From Pacificimonas flava (GTDB taxonomy: Bacteria; Pseudomonadota; Alphaproteobacteria; Sphingomonadales; Sphingomonadaceae): a stretch of DNA of 64,000 bases. The notes under the pieces were generated by a model that saw only the letters and a program-made list of their open reading frames with translations, ran no database searches and was not told the DNA's origin. Shown here piece by piece: positions 18,583-28,890 of the stretch. Numbering within the stretch: the first letter of the stretch is position 1; the number at the start of each line of letters is the position of its first letter. Location: positions 372,001-436,000 of the forward strand of contig NZ_AMRV01000001.1 of assembly GCF_000342165.1 (NCBI RefSeq). The letters run 5' to 3'. Made by a program: the position numbers and the translations under genes.

Positions 18583-19167
18583 ATGAACGGACATGTCGAC
18601 CTGGGCATCGGGGCCGAACCGCCGTCCGCGCGGCGGCAGGACGCCTATTTCGCATCCTTGATGGCGCCGCCCGGCCAGCGCCCCAGACTCGCGCTGGTCT
18701 GGGAACTTGAGGATCGCCTGGCGACCATCCTGCCGCACGCGGAGGAAGCGCATATTCCGCTCATCAAGCTTGCCTGGTGGCGCGATACGCTCGCGGAACT
18801 CGGCAAGGGCCGCCATGCCGGGGAGCCGCTGCTGGAGCGCATTCAATCCGATCTGCCGACCGGCACCTATCCTCTCCTCGCTGGTCTCGCCGAAGCGCAC
18901 ATGGACCGGATTGAACATGGTGACGACATTCCGGCCGTCCGCGCCCTTCTGATCGCGGGCAGCCATATTTGCGGTGTATCACCAGATTGGATCCCCGACA
19001 AAACGTCGGATGCCCAGCGTGTAACCGTGCCGAAGGCCGTTCGCCCGTTCAGCGCGGTTCTTGCCGCTGCGCCCGTTCGCGATCGTTTACCCACGCGCCG
19101 CCACGTCGCGATGCTCGCGCACAATCTGACCGGGCGCATGACCCTCCGCGCAGGGATGCTTGGATGA
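18583..19167 (+). CDS. Short squalene/phytoene-synthase-like protein
   Basis: A 194-residue protein with the conserved helix IPLIKLAWWRDTLAELGKG (start near residue 56) found in the squalene/phytoene synthase family and the related NDUFAF6-like proteins. True synthases are about 270-300 residues and carry two aspartate-rich DxxxD motifs. I see neither motif intact, so it is probably not an active prenyl synthase. ATG 18583 is preceded by GAAGGGGGCG; longer in-frame starts upstream look unlike coding sequence. The 3' end overlaps the EF-hand gene by ATGA. Function unknown. Confidence 0.65.
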   Translation: MNGHVDLGIGAEPPSARRQDAYFASLMAPPGQRPRLALVWELEDRLATILPHAEEAHIPLIKLAWWRDTLAELGKGRHAGEPLLERIQSDLPTGTYPLLAGLAEAHMDRIEHGDDIPAVRALLIAGSHICGVSPDWIPDKTSDAQRVTVPKAVRPFSAVLAAAPVRDRLPTRRHVAMLAHNLTGRMTLRAGMLG

Positions 19168-19634
19168 GTGCTGTGCGCAAGTCCGCGCTGGCTGGCTTGA
19201 TCGTCATCCTTTCCGCGATCGCGGTGATCGGATGGATGCGTACACCGACGTGTCGGCCCGCATCGGCGCCGCCGCCCTGCCCGGAGACTGCGGGCATCGC
19301 TCTGGAAACAGCAGCGAGTACGCAGACCGCGCCCCCGCCGCTAAAGGCGCCCTCGGCGCCGCCGCCAGATCCGGCAGAGCGGGAGCGCAAGCGCTTCGAG
19401 CGAAACGACGACAATGACGATCGGCTCGTTTCGCGGGAGGAGTATCTCGATCCCCGGCGAAAGAGTTTTGCGCGCATGGACACGAACGGCGATGGCATCA
19501 TCGATTTCGAGGAATACTCCGTGGAGCAGCGCGAACGCTTTGCTGCATCCGACTGCAATGCGTCCGGAACGCTGACGCCGGACGAGTTCAAGTCGACCGC
19601 AACCCGAAAGGATGCCCCGGAACCGGATTGCTAG
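19164..19634 (+). CDS. EF-hand calcium-binding protein, membrane-anchored or exported
   Basis: A 156-residue protein. Residues 7-25 form a hydrophobic anchor or signal segment. A Pro/Ala-rich linker (about 30-70) is followed by three EF-hand-like loops: NDDNDDRLVSREEY, DTNGDGIIDFEEY (a full consensus loop near 106) and DCNASGTLTPDEF. The first and third are degenerate. ATG 19164 overlaps the stop of the previous gene (ATGA), so the two are probably translated together. A periplasmic calcium-sensing or buffering role is inferred from domain content only. Confidence 0.78.
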   Translation: MSAVRKSALAGLIVILSAIAVIGWMRTPTCRPASAPPPCPETAGIALETAASTQTAPPPLKAPSAPPPDPAERERKRFERNDDNDDRLVSREEYLDPRRKSFARMDTNGDGIIDFEEYSVEQRERFAASDCNASGTLTPDEFKSTATRKDAPEPDC

Positions 19635-19677
19635 CCGGGGTGCGGACGCGCGCCTCGACGCTCTTCTCGTATCCTCT

Positions 19678-21618
<1,941 letters not shown>

Positions 21619-22544
21619 CGTCTCCCATATTTTCGCCCATCATGCCGCTCGCATGCCGCGAAACAAGGGCTTTTCGGAGGCAACGGGATGAAGAAGCGAG
21701 CATCGGCAGCTCTATAAGGATTGCGTCTTTCAATCATTATTTTACATAATATATATTATCGACGCGATGGGAACTGCGAAAAAGGTGCGTTAATGGCCCG
21801 CCCTTGCCAACATTCCCATTGGCTTCAGGATCTTCAAAAAGACAGACGACGGAGCGCGCTATACGGCCTGCGTTTGCTGCAAATATAGCCGAAGCGCCAG
21901 CGTCTGACACATTCTCAAACGGATTGTTAGCCTCGGACGGGCTCAAGGCAATTGCAGATGAATTTTTCCCCCCATTCAAAAACTGAAGGCGAAGAGGCCG
22001 CGATCCTATTCCTAGCAGCAGAGGCGGACGGCATGCAGATTACGCCGATGCCCTTCGCCTGTTCCCAGATACCCAGCACCGTATAGCGGTGTTCTTCGAT
22101 CCGACGTGAACACGTGTCCCCGCCCTGCGGATTGGGCGCGAAGCTCCCGGTTTCGCGGCGCTGCGCGTGCCACCGGATTGCTGTCGCCGGCGCGACCCCG
22201 AACCACGGCGCCGCCCGGCAGCTTGCTTCAGCATTCACCGCCGTCAGAACCCGGCGGCGCAAATCCATCGACAAGGGCTAACCCATCGCGTGCCGGCCTC
22301 CTTCCCGGCCGGTAGCGTGAATCAGATCACACCGCGCTTGGGAATCCCTTATGGTCACATCGGGCGGAAACCGCTTCAAGCTTTACGCCGGAGCAATTTG
22401 GACTGAACACCGCCCGGGAATAGCCCGCGAGCATGTGCGGTGGCACGTTCCCGACGGCTGCACGCCCCCCACCCCCTTTGCACTATTGAGCGGCCTGAGG
22501 TCACCGGCAACGGGGTCAGGTCAGTTCTGGCAACCGTCGCCGAA
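21619..22544. other. Gene-poor, AT-richer junction upstream of acs
   Basis: More than 900 bp separate acs from the uronate island. The part nearest acs (about 21720-21990) is AT-rich with no convincing gene on either strand. The middle carries a broken IS630-type transposase start, listed separately. The part from 22275 to 22544 has no gene that I can support. The composition change and the transposase remnant suggest an old insertion boundary. Confidence 0.5.
22046..22274 (-). pseudogene. N-terminal remnant of an IS630-family transposase
   Basis: On the minus strand the translation begins MDLRRRVLTAVNAEASCRAA, followed by FGVAPATAIRW and ETGSFAPNPQGGD. This matches the helix-turn-helix start of IS630-type transposases (MDLRERV, RRAAARFGV, SAIRW, GSVAPKPMGG). 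A few residues of the first helix region are missing. After about residue 76 the similarity fades, and there is no DDE catalytic domain downstream. It is a dead fragment of about 230 bp of a gene normally near 1 kb. Confidence 0.75.
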
Positions 22545-23336
22545 TTAGTTTCCATTTTTTCCGTTCTCGACAAGTTTGCAACTTACATAAGACTTATCCT
22601 TAAACTGAGCGCGAACGGTTTGGCCGGCATGAACGCGATGAACACCGGTGAGTGCACCAGTTGAAATCCAGTCCCCTTGCCGCAGTGTTCGGCCTCGGCT
22701 CGCCAGAAGGAGAGACAAGAAGCGCACGGAACCGAATGGCCCATCCAGCATGTCGGCAGCATTGCCAGCGCCGATTTGCTCCCCATCAAGTCCGAGCGTG
22801 ACCCGGCCGTCAAGCGCGCCGGGAGCCGACCAATCCGCAATTTCAGGACCGAGTAACAGACCGAAATTGTTCCCGAAGTCAGACACGGTGACGGCCGGCC
22901 CATGTTCGTTGATCCCGGGATAGGGTGAGCTTGCGATCTCAACACCAAAACGCGCGCAGTCGACCGCGGCCATTGCATCCTCCATCGTAAAGATGCCGCC
23001 GGCCACGTTCCCTATACGCAACATGATTTCTGCTTCGACAGCCGCGAACCCGTCTAATACTGGCATTTTCGGAATCTCCCCAACTTCCGATTTCCGGATC
23101 GCACCCTCGAAAATGGGACCTGCGAGGCGCTCAGCGCCGTATTTTCCAACGAGTCCGACGGGAACTCTGCCCACCTTCCATCCGCGTACCGTCCGGCCAT
23201 CGAGATCCATCGCGATATCTTGGATCCTATAGCCATCCAGAAGCGTGGTCGGCATCGGTCCAGGATATTGTTCGAGCACGGCATTCGCCCGCCTTGCCTC
23301 AACGAAATCCCGGGCGATGCTGTTCGCGCTTTCCAT
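22545..23336 (-). CDS. 2-keto-4-pentenoate hydratase / FAH-superfamily enzyme
   Basis: A 263-residue protein of the MhpD-like group. Visible motifs: GYRIQDIAM near residue 40, GWKVGRV near 55, AAVEAEIMLRIG near 100, ARFGVEIASS near 130 and the C-terminal QGDWISTGALTGVHRVHAGQ. Family members hydrate 2-keto-4-enoic acids or cleave related keto acids with a divalent metal. ATG 23336 is preceded by AGGAGACGAG; an in-frame start 12 codons upstream would overlap the operator. A perfect GACACCGGTGTC palindrome lies 32 bp upstream, shared with the divergent LacI gene, so it probably belongs to the uronate regulon. Its step there is unknown. Confidence 0.82.
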   Translation of the reverse strand: MESANSIARDFVEARRANAVLEQYPGPMPTTLLDGYRIQDIAMDLDGRTVRGWKVGRVPVGLVGKYGAERLAGPIFEGAIRKSEVGEIPKMPVLDGFAAVEAEIMLRIGNVAGGIFTMEDAMAAVDCARFGVEIASSPYPGINEHGPAVTVSDFGNNFGLLLGPEIADWSAPGALDGRVTLGLDGEQIGAGNAADMLDGPFGSVRFLSLLLASRGRTLRQGDWISTGALTGVHRVHAGQTVRAQFKDKSYVSCKLVENGKNGN

Positions 23337-23367
23337 TCTCGTCTCCTGTCTTCCACCCAATGTGCCA

Positions 23368-23379
23368 GACACCGGTGTC
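23368..23379. promoter_or_regulatory. LacI-type operator, perfect copy (site A)
   Basis: GACACCGGTGTC is a perfect 12-bp palindrome centred on CCGG, the symmetric layout typical of LacI-family operators. It lies between the hydratase-like gene and the divergent LacI regulator, and the same core recurs upstream of the TonB receptor, dctP and eda. Control of the first gene and autoregulation of the repressor are likely. Confidence 0.75.
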
Positions 23380-23426
23380 AGAAAGAGCGTTGCAGGGCAA
23401 GCGTGCGTTGTTGCAAGTCATATTGG

Positions 23427-23440
23427 GCAATCGCGATTGC
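23427..23440. promoter_or_regulatory. Perfect 14-bp palindrome upstream of the LacI gene
   Basis: GCAATCGCGATTGC is fully symmetric and sits 31 bp before the LacI start codon. Its CG centre and GCAAxCG half-sites look like another LacI-family operator, different in sequence from the GACACCGGTGTC sites. It could be an autoregulatory site or the target of a regulator elsewhere. Confidence 0.4.
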
Positions 23441-23471
23441 TCGCTGACAGGAAAAGAGCATAGGGTGATCC

Positions 23472-24548
23472 ATGCAAGCAAAGGGTAAGTCCAATCTCGT
23501 GAGCAAGTCAGCGGCGTGCAAAAGCGCCAACCCGACCATCAATGACGTGGCAGCCTTGGCAGGCGTGTCGAAAAAGACCGTAAGTCGGGTGATCAACCGA
23601 TCGCCGCTTCTCAGTGATGCTACGCGCGACAAAGTCGAAACCGCAATTCGCAAAATCGGTTTCGTTCCCAACCCCCAGGCGCGCGCTCTGGCGCTGCGGC
23701 GTAATTTTCTTATCGTACTATTGCACGACAATCCCAATGCGCAGACTGTATTGAATTTCCAGACCGGCGTCCTGCAGACGATCCGGGACAGCGATTTGGC
23801 TCTCGTCGTCCGCCCGGTGGATCGAGATTCGGCGGATATGCTGGCGGACGTGCGTACGTTCTTAGAAAAGCAGCGACCACTCGGCGTACTCCTTTTGCCG
23901 CCAATCTCTGAACGCGGCGACCTTGCGGACCTCTGCCGCAATGCCGGAGTGGAGTATGTGCGCATCGGTTCGGCAATGCTGGACGATGAGGCGCATTGCG
24001 TAGCTTCTAACGACCGTGAAGTCGTCTCGGAAGCTTGTCAGGCTCTGATTGAACGGGGCCACAGGCGCATCGGCTTCGTGCGGGGACCTTCAGGCTTTCG
24101 ATCTGCACAGGAGCGCGAAGACGGTTTTCGCGACACCATGGCGCAGGCTGGCATTGCGCTTAATGAGGAGTGGATAGCGCAGGGCAATTACCGGTTCAGT
24201 TCAGGACTGGTCGCAGGCGAACAGATTCTGAAAGCGGCGCCCCGGCCGACAGCCATCCTTGCCAGTAATGACGAAATGGCTGCGGGCGTCATGCACGCGG
24301 CAAAACACCTTGGCATTGATGTGCCGAGTAAGCTGTCGATCGTGGGATTTGATGATTCCCCCACGGCATCTCATCTCTGGCCGCCGCTCAGCACAGTGCG
24401 CTGGCCGATCGTTGAAATGGGCCGTGTTGCCGCGCGCAAGCTGGTTGCACGCTATCTGCCGGATTTTGACGAGGGGGCCGGGCCTCTGCCTACGCGCCTC
24501 GCCTCGACTTTCATAGATAGGGCCTCGATGGGCTCGCCGAGCGACTGA
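23472..24548 (+). CDS. LacI-family transcriptional regulator of the uronate island
   Basis: A 358-residue repressor. The N-terminal helix-turn-helix is PTINDVAALAGVSKKTVSRV (start near residue 17), followed by the hinge helix NPQARALALRR. The rest is a periplasmic-binding-protein-like sugar sensor, with HRRIGFVRGP near 196, PTAILASNDEMAAG near 258 and LSIVGFDDSPTASHLWPPL near 288. AGGG precedes the ATG. It is divergent from the hydratase-like gene and convergent with kdgK (3 bp between stops). The GACACCGGT operators in this island are its likely targets; the inducer may be KDG, KDPG or an unsaturated uronate. Confidence 0.93.
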   Translation: MQAKGKSNLVSKSAACKSANPTINDVAALAGVSKKTVSRVINRSPLLSDATRDKVETAIRKIGFVPNPQARALALRRNFLIVLLHDNPNAQTVLNFQTGVLQTIRDSDLALVVRPVDRDSADMLADVRTFLEKQRPLGVLLLPPISERGDLADLCRNAGVEYVRIGSAMLDDEAHCVASNDREVVSEACQALIERGHRRIGFVRGPSGFRSAQEREDGFRDTMAQAGIALNEEWIAQGNYRFSSGLVAGEQILKAAPRPTAILASNDEMAAGVMHAAKHLGIDVPSKLSIVGFDDSPTASHLWPPLSTVRWPIVEMGRVAARKLVARYLPDFDEGAGPLPTRLASTFIDRASMGSPSD

Positions 24549-24551
24549 GCG

Positions 24552-25586
24552 TCAGCGCAAAATGTCGCGGCCGCCCGAACAAAAGTGATCCAGCTGCTGG
24601 CGATCGAACGTCGACATATCCCCCGGCAAGCTATGCTTGAGGGCTGCGAGTGCAAGGCCCGTCGATGCCATCGTCTCGGACGAGTCACCCTCTAGATGGC
24701 TGTGCAGAACGCCGGCCGCAAAGGCATCGCCGGTACCGATCCTATCAACGATACCCGCAATGTCGATCGGCTCCGTCTGAGCGCAGCGGGTGCGGGTATC
24801 GATACGCGCCGCAAGATGATTGTGATCGGCGGCCACCACTTCCCGGCCGGTGGAGGCCAGAATTTGAAGACGCGGGAAGTGATCGAAAGCCACCTCTGCC
24901 GCCGCCCGACGCCGCTCCACGCCTTCCCCTGCGATCTCGATTTCCAGCAGCATCGCGATATCGCGGTGGTTGCCGAAGAGTATCTCCGCCTTGCTGATGA
25001 TCTGTTCCAAGAGGGCCCGAGGGTTCTCGTTCCATGTGCTCCAGAGTTTCTGGCGATAATTGCAATCAAAGCTGATCGGCACACCGACTGCATCGGCAGC
25101 ATCGAGAAGAGCACCTACAGCATCGAAGCTTTTGCGTCCGAGCGCGGGGGTGATCCCGGATATATGCAGGATGTCCGCTCCCTGCACGGCACTCTTGAAG
25201 TCGAAATTGTGCCAATCCAACTCGGCAAAAGCGGACCCGGCACGGTCGTATGTGATGCGTGAGGGGCGCCATCCCTGACCTGGCTCCAGAAAATACAGCC
25301 CCATACGGCCCTCGGCACGGGCAACATGGCTGAGATCAATATTGCGCGCGCGGAGCCCGGCGGCGGCGAGATCCCCCAGCGAATTGCTTGGAAGCGCGCT
25401 GATCAGAACGACGTCATGGTCCAGGGCGGAAAGTCCGGCAAGCACGTTTGCCTCGGCGCCGCCCACTTCGACTCCAAAACTCTGTGCTTGCACGATCGTC
25501 CTTCGATCGGGAGATGCCAAGCGCAAGATCACCTCGCCGAACGCCGCCACACGGCGACGACGGCTGCCGCCGTTGGCCTTGCTCAT
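24552..25586 (-). CDS. kdgK: 2-keto-3-deoxygluconate kinase (PfkB family)
   Basis: A 344-residue sugar kinase phosphorylating KDG to KDPG, the substrate of the eda product encoded further along the island. PfkB signatures: FGVEVGGAEANVLAGLSAL near residue 37 and the ATP/anion-hole motif DRIGTGDAFAAGVLHSH near 285, with the catalytic Asp in GTGD. FDCNYRQKLW near 173 is typical of KDG kinases. Its start overlaps the stop of kduD by ATGA. It is the last gene of the long minus-strand operon that begins with the TonB receptor and ends against the LacI gene. Confidence 0.9.
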   Translation of the reverse strand: MSKANGGSRRRRVAAFGEVILRLASPDRRTIVQAQSFGVEVGGAEANVLAGLSALDHDVVLISALPSNSLGDLAAAGLRARNIDLSHVARAEGRMGLYFLEPGQGWRPSRITYDRAGSAFAELDWHNFDFKSAVQGADILHISGITPALGRKSFDAVGALLDAADAVGVPISFDCNYRQKLWSTWNENPRALLEQIISKAEILFGNHRDIAMLLEIEIAGEGVERRRAAAEVAFDHFPRLQILASTGREVVAADHNHLAARIDTRTRCAQTEPIDIAGIVDRIGTGDAFAAGVLHSHLEGDSSETMASTGLALAALKHSLPGDMSTFDRQQLDHFCSGGRDILR

Positions 25587-26344
25587 CGCGCCAACCAGCC
25601 GCCGTCAACGGCAAGGATGTGGCCCTGCACATAATCCGACGCAGAGGAGGCAAGGAAAACGGCCGCGCCGCCGATGTCGGCGGGGTCCCCCCACCGCCCG
25701 GCAGGGATACGGTCCAGGATCTGCCGATTGCGGATTTCGTCCTTCTGCAGCGCAACCGTATTGTTGGTGGCGATGTACCCCGGTGCGATCGCGTTCACGC
25801 ACACGCCCTTCAGCGCCCACTCATTGGCAAGGAGCTTGGTTAGACCGCCAACCCCCGATTTCGACGCCGTATAGCTGGGCACACGGATGCCGCCCTGAAA
25901 GGTCAGCATCGAAGCGATATTGATGATTTTGCCAATCCGGCCATCGGCGCGATGCGTCGCGATCATCTTCCGGCCAGCGGCCTGACACAGAAAGAACAGG
26001 CTCTTGAGATTGGTGTCGAGGACAACGTCCCAGTCCGCCTCGGTAAAGTCGATCGCGTCGTTACGCCGGATGATCCCGGCATTATTGACCAGAATGTCCA
26101 CACCGCCCAGCTTGTCCACCGTCTCGTCCACCACGCGCTGAACCGGCTCGATCGACGACAGGTCGGCCATCACCATCTCGGCCTTTCGCCCCATCGCGCG
26201 GACCTGCTGCACCGTCTCAGTCGCCGCCGAGCGTCCGACTGCGGCAATGTCCGCCCCTGCATCGGCCAGAGCCAGCGCGATGCCCTGGCCGATGCCGGTA
26301 TTGGCGCCTGTGACCAGTGCGGCCTTTCCCGAAAGATCCCACAT
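25583..26344 (-). CDS. kduD: 2-dehydro-3-deoxy-D-gluconate 5-dehydrogenase (KduD)
   Basis: A 253-residue short-chain dehydrogenase reducing 2,5-diketo-3-deoxygluconate (DK-II) to KDG in the cytosol. TGANTGIGQGIALALADAGA is at residue 12, NNAGIIRR near 89, the active site PSYTASKSG near 157, and PGYIATNNT, typical of KduD, near 190. It lies 5 bp after kduI and overlaps kdgK, so kduI, kduD and kdgK form the complete path from the isomerised unsaturated uronate to KDPG. The pairing with kduI makes the assignment firmer than the SDR fold alone would. Confidence 0.92.
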   Translation of the reverse strand: MWDLSGKAALVTGANTGIGQGIALALADAGADIAAVGRSAATETVQQVRAMGRKAEMVMADLSSIEPVQRVVDETVDKLGGVDILVNNAGIIRRNDAIDFTEADWDVVLDTNLKSLFFLCQAAGRKMIATHRADGRIGKIINIASMLTFQGGIRVPSYTASKSGVGGLTKLLANEWALKGVCVNAIAPGYIATNNTVALQKDEIRNRQILDRIPAGRWGDPADIGGAAVFLASSASDYVQGHILAVDGGWLAR

Positions 26345-26349
26345 AAGCG

Positions 26350-27189
26350 TTACTTCAGCTGGCAGATGTCGAGGACGTGCATGTCGGTGTAATCCAGATT
26401 CTCGCCGCCCATAGCCCAGATAAACGCATATTTCTTGGTCCCCGACCCCATGTGGATCGACCAGGGCGGACTGATCACCGCTTCTTCGTTGGCGAGTACG
26501 ATATGCCGCATATTGTCCGGCTCGCCCATATAATGGAACACACGATCATCGGCCTCTGGCAGGTCGAAATAGAGATAGATCTCGCTGCGGCGGTCGTGCA
26601 GGTGCGGCGGCATGGTGTTCCATACGCTGCCTTCCTCCAGCACGGTCAGGCCGAGCAGCAACTGCGCACTTTCGCACACGCCCGGGATCACCAGCTGGTA
26701 GATTGTGCGCTGGTTGGAGTTGGCAAGATCGCCGCGCTCGAGTGGATTGGCCTGATCGAGCGAGATATGCTTGACGGGGCAGGCCTTGTGCGCAGGCAGC
26801 GAGGCGAGATAGTAACGCGCGCCGTCACCCTCGAACTGCACCTCCTTCGACCCCATGGGGATGTAGAGGCACTCTTTGTTCTTGATCACGAACCGCTCGC
26901 CATCGACGGTAATCGCCCCTTCGCCCGTGCCGATATTGACCGCCGCCATCTCGCGCCTTTCGAGGAAGGGATGACCCTTTGCGCTCTCCGGCTCGGTCTG
27001 GTCGGGCAGTTTCAGCGCGCCGCCATCGGGCACAGCGCCGCCGATTACGAAGCGTTCGTTGTGCGAATAATTCAGGTGGATTTCACCCGCTGCGAACATG
27101 TCGGAAACGCGGTAGCGATCAGCCAAATCCTCATTGTCGACGCAGTCCATCATGTCGGGGTGAGTAGCGTGGTAGGTTTTGTCGAACAT
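26350..27189 (-). CDS. kduI: 5-dehydro-4-deoxy-D-glucuronate isomerase (KduI)
   Basis: A 279-residue zinc cupin converting 5-keto-4-deoxyuronate (DK-I) to DK-II. The metal site [15 protein letters not shown] gives His196, His198 and Glu203, with His246 in WSIHMGSG as the fourth ligand. The length is as in Escherichia coli KduI. KduI acts on 4-deoxy-uronates derived from glucuronate or galacturonate, while alginate products normally go through a DEH reductase, so its presence argues for a glucuronan- or pectin-like substrate. It lies 33 bp after the beta-helix gene and 5 bp before kduD. Confidence 0.95.
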   Translation of the reverse strand: MFDKTYHATHPDMMDCVDNEDLADRYRVSDMFAAGEIHLNYSHNERFVIGGAVPDGGALKLPDQTEPESAKGHPFLERREMAAVNIGTGEGAITVDGERFVIKNKECLYIPMGSKEVQFEGDGARYYLASLPAHKACPVKHISLDQANPLERGDLANSNQRTIYQLVIPGVCESAQLLLGLTVLEEGSVWNTMPPHLHDRRSEIYLYFDLPEADDRVFHYMGEPDNMRHIVLANEEAVISPPWSIHMGSGTKKYAFIWAMGGENLDYTDMHVLDICQLK

Positions 27190-27222
27190 GGAAATTCCTT
27201 GTGTTTGATGGGAAAGAGAAGC

Positions 27223-28890
27223 TCAGCGCGCGGTGCGCCTTGCGAGTTGATAATCGTAAAGTGAGGGGACCGAGGGCACGGTCCCAATGTCCTCGAGATA
27301 GGCGGCGGGGTCATAGGAAACCTTGACCGGGCGCCCTTCGGCAGAGATGCCAACAATCCGCGCGCCGGGGCCTTCGAGCCCGCTAACCACTTGCAGCATT
27401 TCGTCCTCGCCGGGCCCTGCCTCCGGCACCAGCTTCACGTTCCAGGTGGTATTGTAGAGGCCGTGGCCGGGCTTCCAGTATCCCGCGCCGCCCCCCTCCC
27501 ACAGGCGATAGGTCCAGGCGTCGTCATCCCATTCGGGCCTGACATGCATGACAACATCGTCGAACAGGTTCTGGTGGTTGGACCCGCTGTGCTGGTCGAG
27601 GATCGCCCGACGAAGAACTTCGGCATGGTTGAAAACCGATCGGGTCGAGCGGGTGTTAACGGTCAGTGGGTGCACGACTGGGTTTTCAACCCGCAGATGC
27701 TGTACCAGAACATTGTGCACCGCGCCGACATGCACGGCGTAATGAGCGGAGCGCTCGCCAGTGGTGGTGATATTGCGGATGGTCAAGCTAGCGGCATTGT
27801 CGGTCAATATGCCACTGTCGGCGTTATCGATCACCAGATTACGTATCCACCCGCCGAACACGCCCGTCATGTAGATGCCGTTAAAACCCTGCTCCAGATG
27901 ATGGCCGAAAGCCGCGCCTTCGGGAAAGCGGAGCGCCAGATTCTGGATGCCAACATTCTCCAGATGTTCCCAGTCGGCGATCACCGCCGGCTGGTCGGCG
28001 CCCACGTCGTGGAGTAGCGGATCGCCGAGCGTCAACTTACGGCCGTCGATCGCCGTCACGCGGGTGGCCTGCGTTACCGCCGGTCGGTTACGAAAAGTCC
28101 AATGATGCGACCCGATCGGCAGGTCGGTGTTGCCATAAAGCGAGCGGATGATCTGGCTGTCTTCGCCATCTATCGGAAACCACTGCAACTGAACGACCTG
28201 TCCGATCCTCAGTTTGCTGGCGCCGTCGACAGTGATGGTGCGCTTGAATTGCGTACCGGATACGGCGTTCGCCAGCACTGGATCGCGCACGTCGTTGTCG
28301 CCGTCATAGCTGACGGGACGCGTGCCGGCCGGACCGGTGAAAATGAACCCGCCGCTCCAGCTCCATTCGCTGAACAGATAATTGATATTGTTCTCGGGCT
28401 CGACCTGGCGTTTGTTCTCTCGCACAAGATAGTCACGTAGCTCGTCGTACTGGTCCGACGTGTCGACCAGCTCGAGCGGGCGTGGAAACCACAGCTCGCT
28501 ACCACCAGCCTGCGGCCCTGCGCCGTCGAGCACGATATTGCCCCGGTCGATGCGCAGCACTTCAGTGACCTGCGTGCGACCGACTGGAAAGCGAACCGTA
28601 ACGGGGCCGGCGACGGCGCGGGCGGCTTCCAGTGCTCTTTGCACCGCCTTACTATCGTCTAGCCCGTCATCGGGGATCGCGCCGTAATCGGTTATCGCGA
28701 TCACTGTTGAAGGCGCGTCTGGGATGGCCTCCACTCCAAAACCATAGCCAGCGTAGGAATAATCCGGGAGCGGAATTTCGGACGCTACCGACGAATCCCG
28801 CAGGATAGCCGGCAGCGAGGACGCACGGGTTTGGGCTAGGCTGGGCACCGCGCAGACAAGCATCATGAAGAAGACGAGGGTTCTGGTCAT
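27223..28890 (-). CDS. Exported right-handed beta-helix protein, candidate polysaccharide lyase or hydrolase
   Basis: A 555-residue secreted protein with signal peptide MTRTLVFFMMLVCAVPSLAQ. The mature N-terminus has AITDYGAIPDDGLDDSKAVQ (near residue 65), the hallmark of the pectate-lyase/GH28-related beta-helix superfamily (PF12708 type). Repeated short strands with Asn/Asp turns follow, such as WIRNLVIDNADSGILTDNAA near 355. No known PL or GH catalytic signature could be recognised. It overlaps the PL38/PL5-like lyase gene by ATGA, so it probably acts on the same uronic polysaccharide, perhaps as the exo-acting or debranching partner. Function inferred from fold and context. Confidence 0.75.
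   Translation of the reverse strand: MTRTLVFFMMLVCAVPSLAQTRASSLPAILRDSSVASEIPLPDYSYAGYGFGVEAIPDAPSTVIAITDYGAIPDDGLDDSKAVQRALEAARAVAGPVTVRFPVGRTQVTEVLRIDRGNIVLDGAGPQAGGSELWFPRPLELVDTSDQYDELRDYLVRENKRQVEPENNINYLFSEWSWSGGFIFTGPAGTRPVSYDGDNDVRDPVLANAVSGTQFKRTITVDGASKLRIGQVVQLQWFPIDGEDSQIIRSLYGNTDLPIGSHHWTFRNRPAVTQATRVTAIDGRKLTLGDPLLHDVGADQPAVIADWEHLENVGIQNLALRFPEGAAFGHHLEQGFNGIYMTGVFGGWIRNLVIDNADSGILTDNAASLTIRNITTTGERSAHYAVHVGAVHNVLVQHLRVENPVVHPLTVNTRSTRSVFNHAEVLRRAILDQHSGSNHQNLFDDVVMHVRPEWDDDAWTYRLWEGGGAGYWKPGHGLYNTTWNVKLVPEAGPGEDEMLQVVSGLEGPGARIVGISAEGRPVKVSYDPAAYLEDIGTVPSVPSLYDYQLARRTAR

Noticed and set aside
21737-21986. Small open frames of 60-80 codons on both strands in the AT-rich junction
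   Set aside because: No ribosome site, motif or family resemblance; likely chance frames in the AT-richer DNA.
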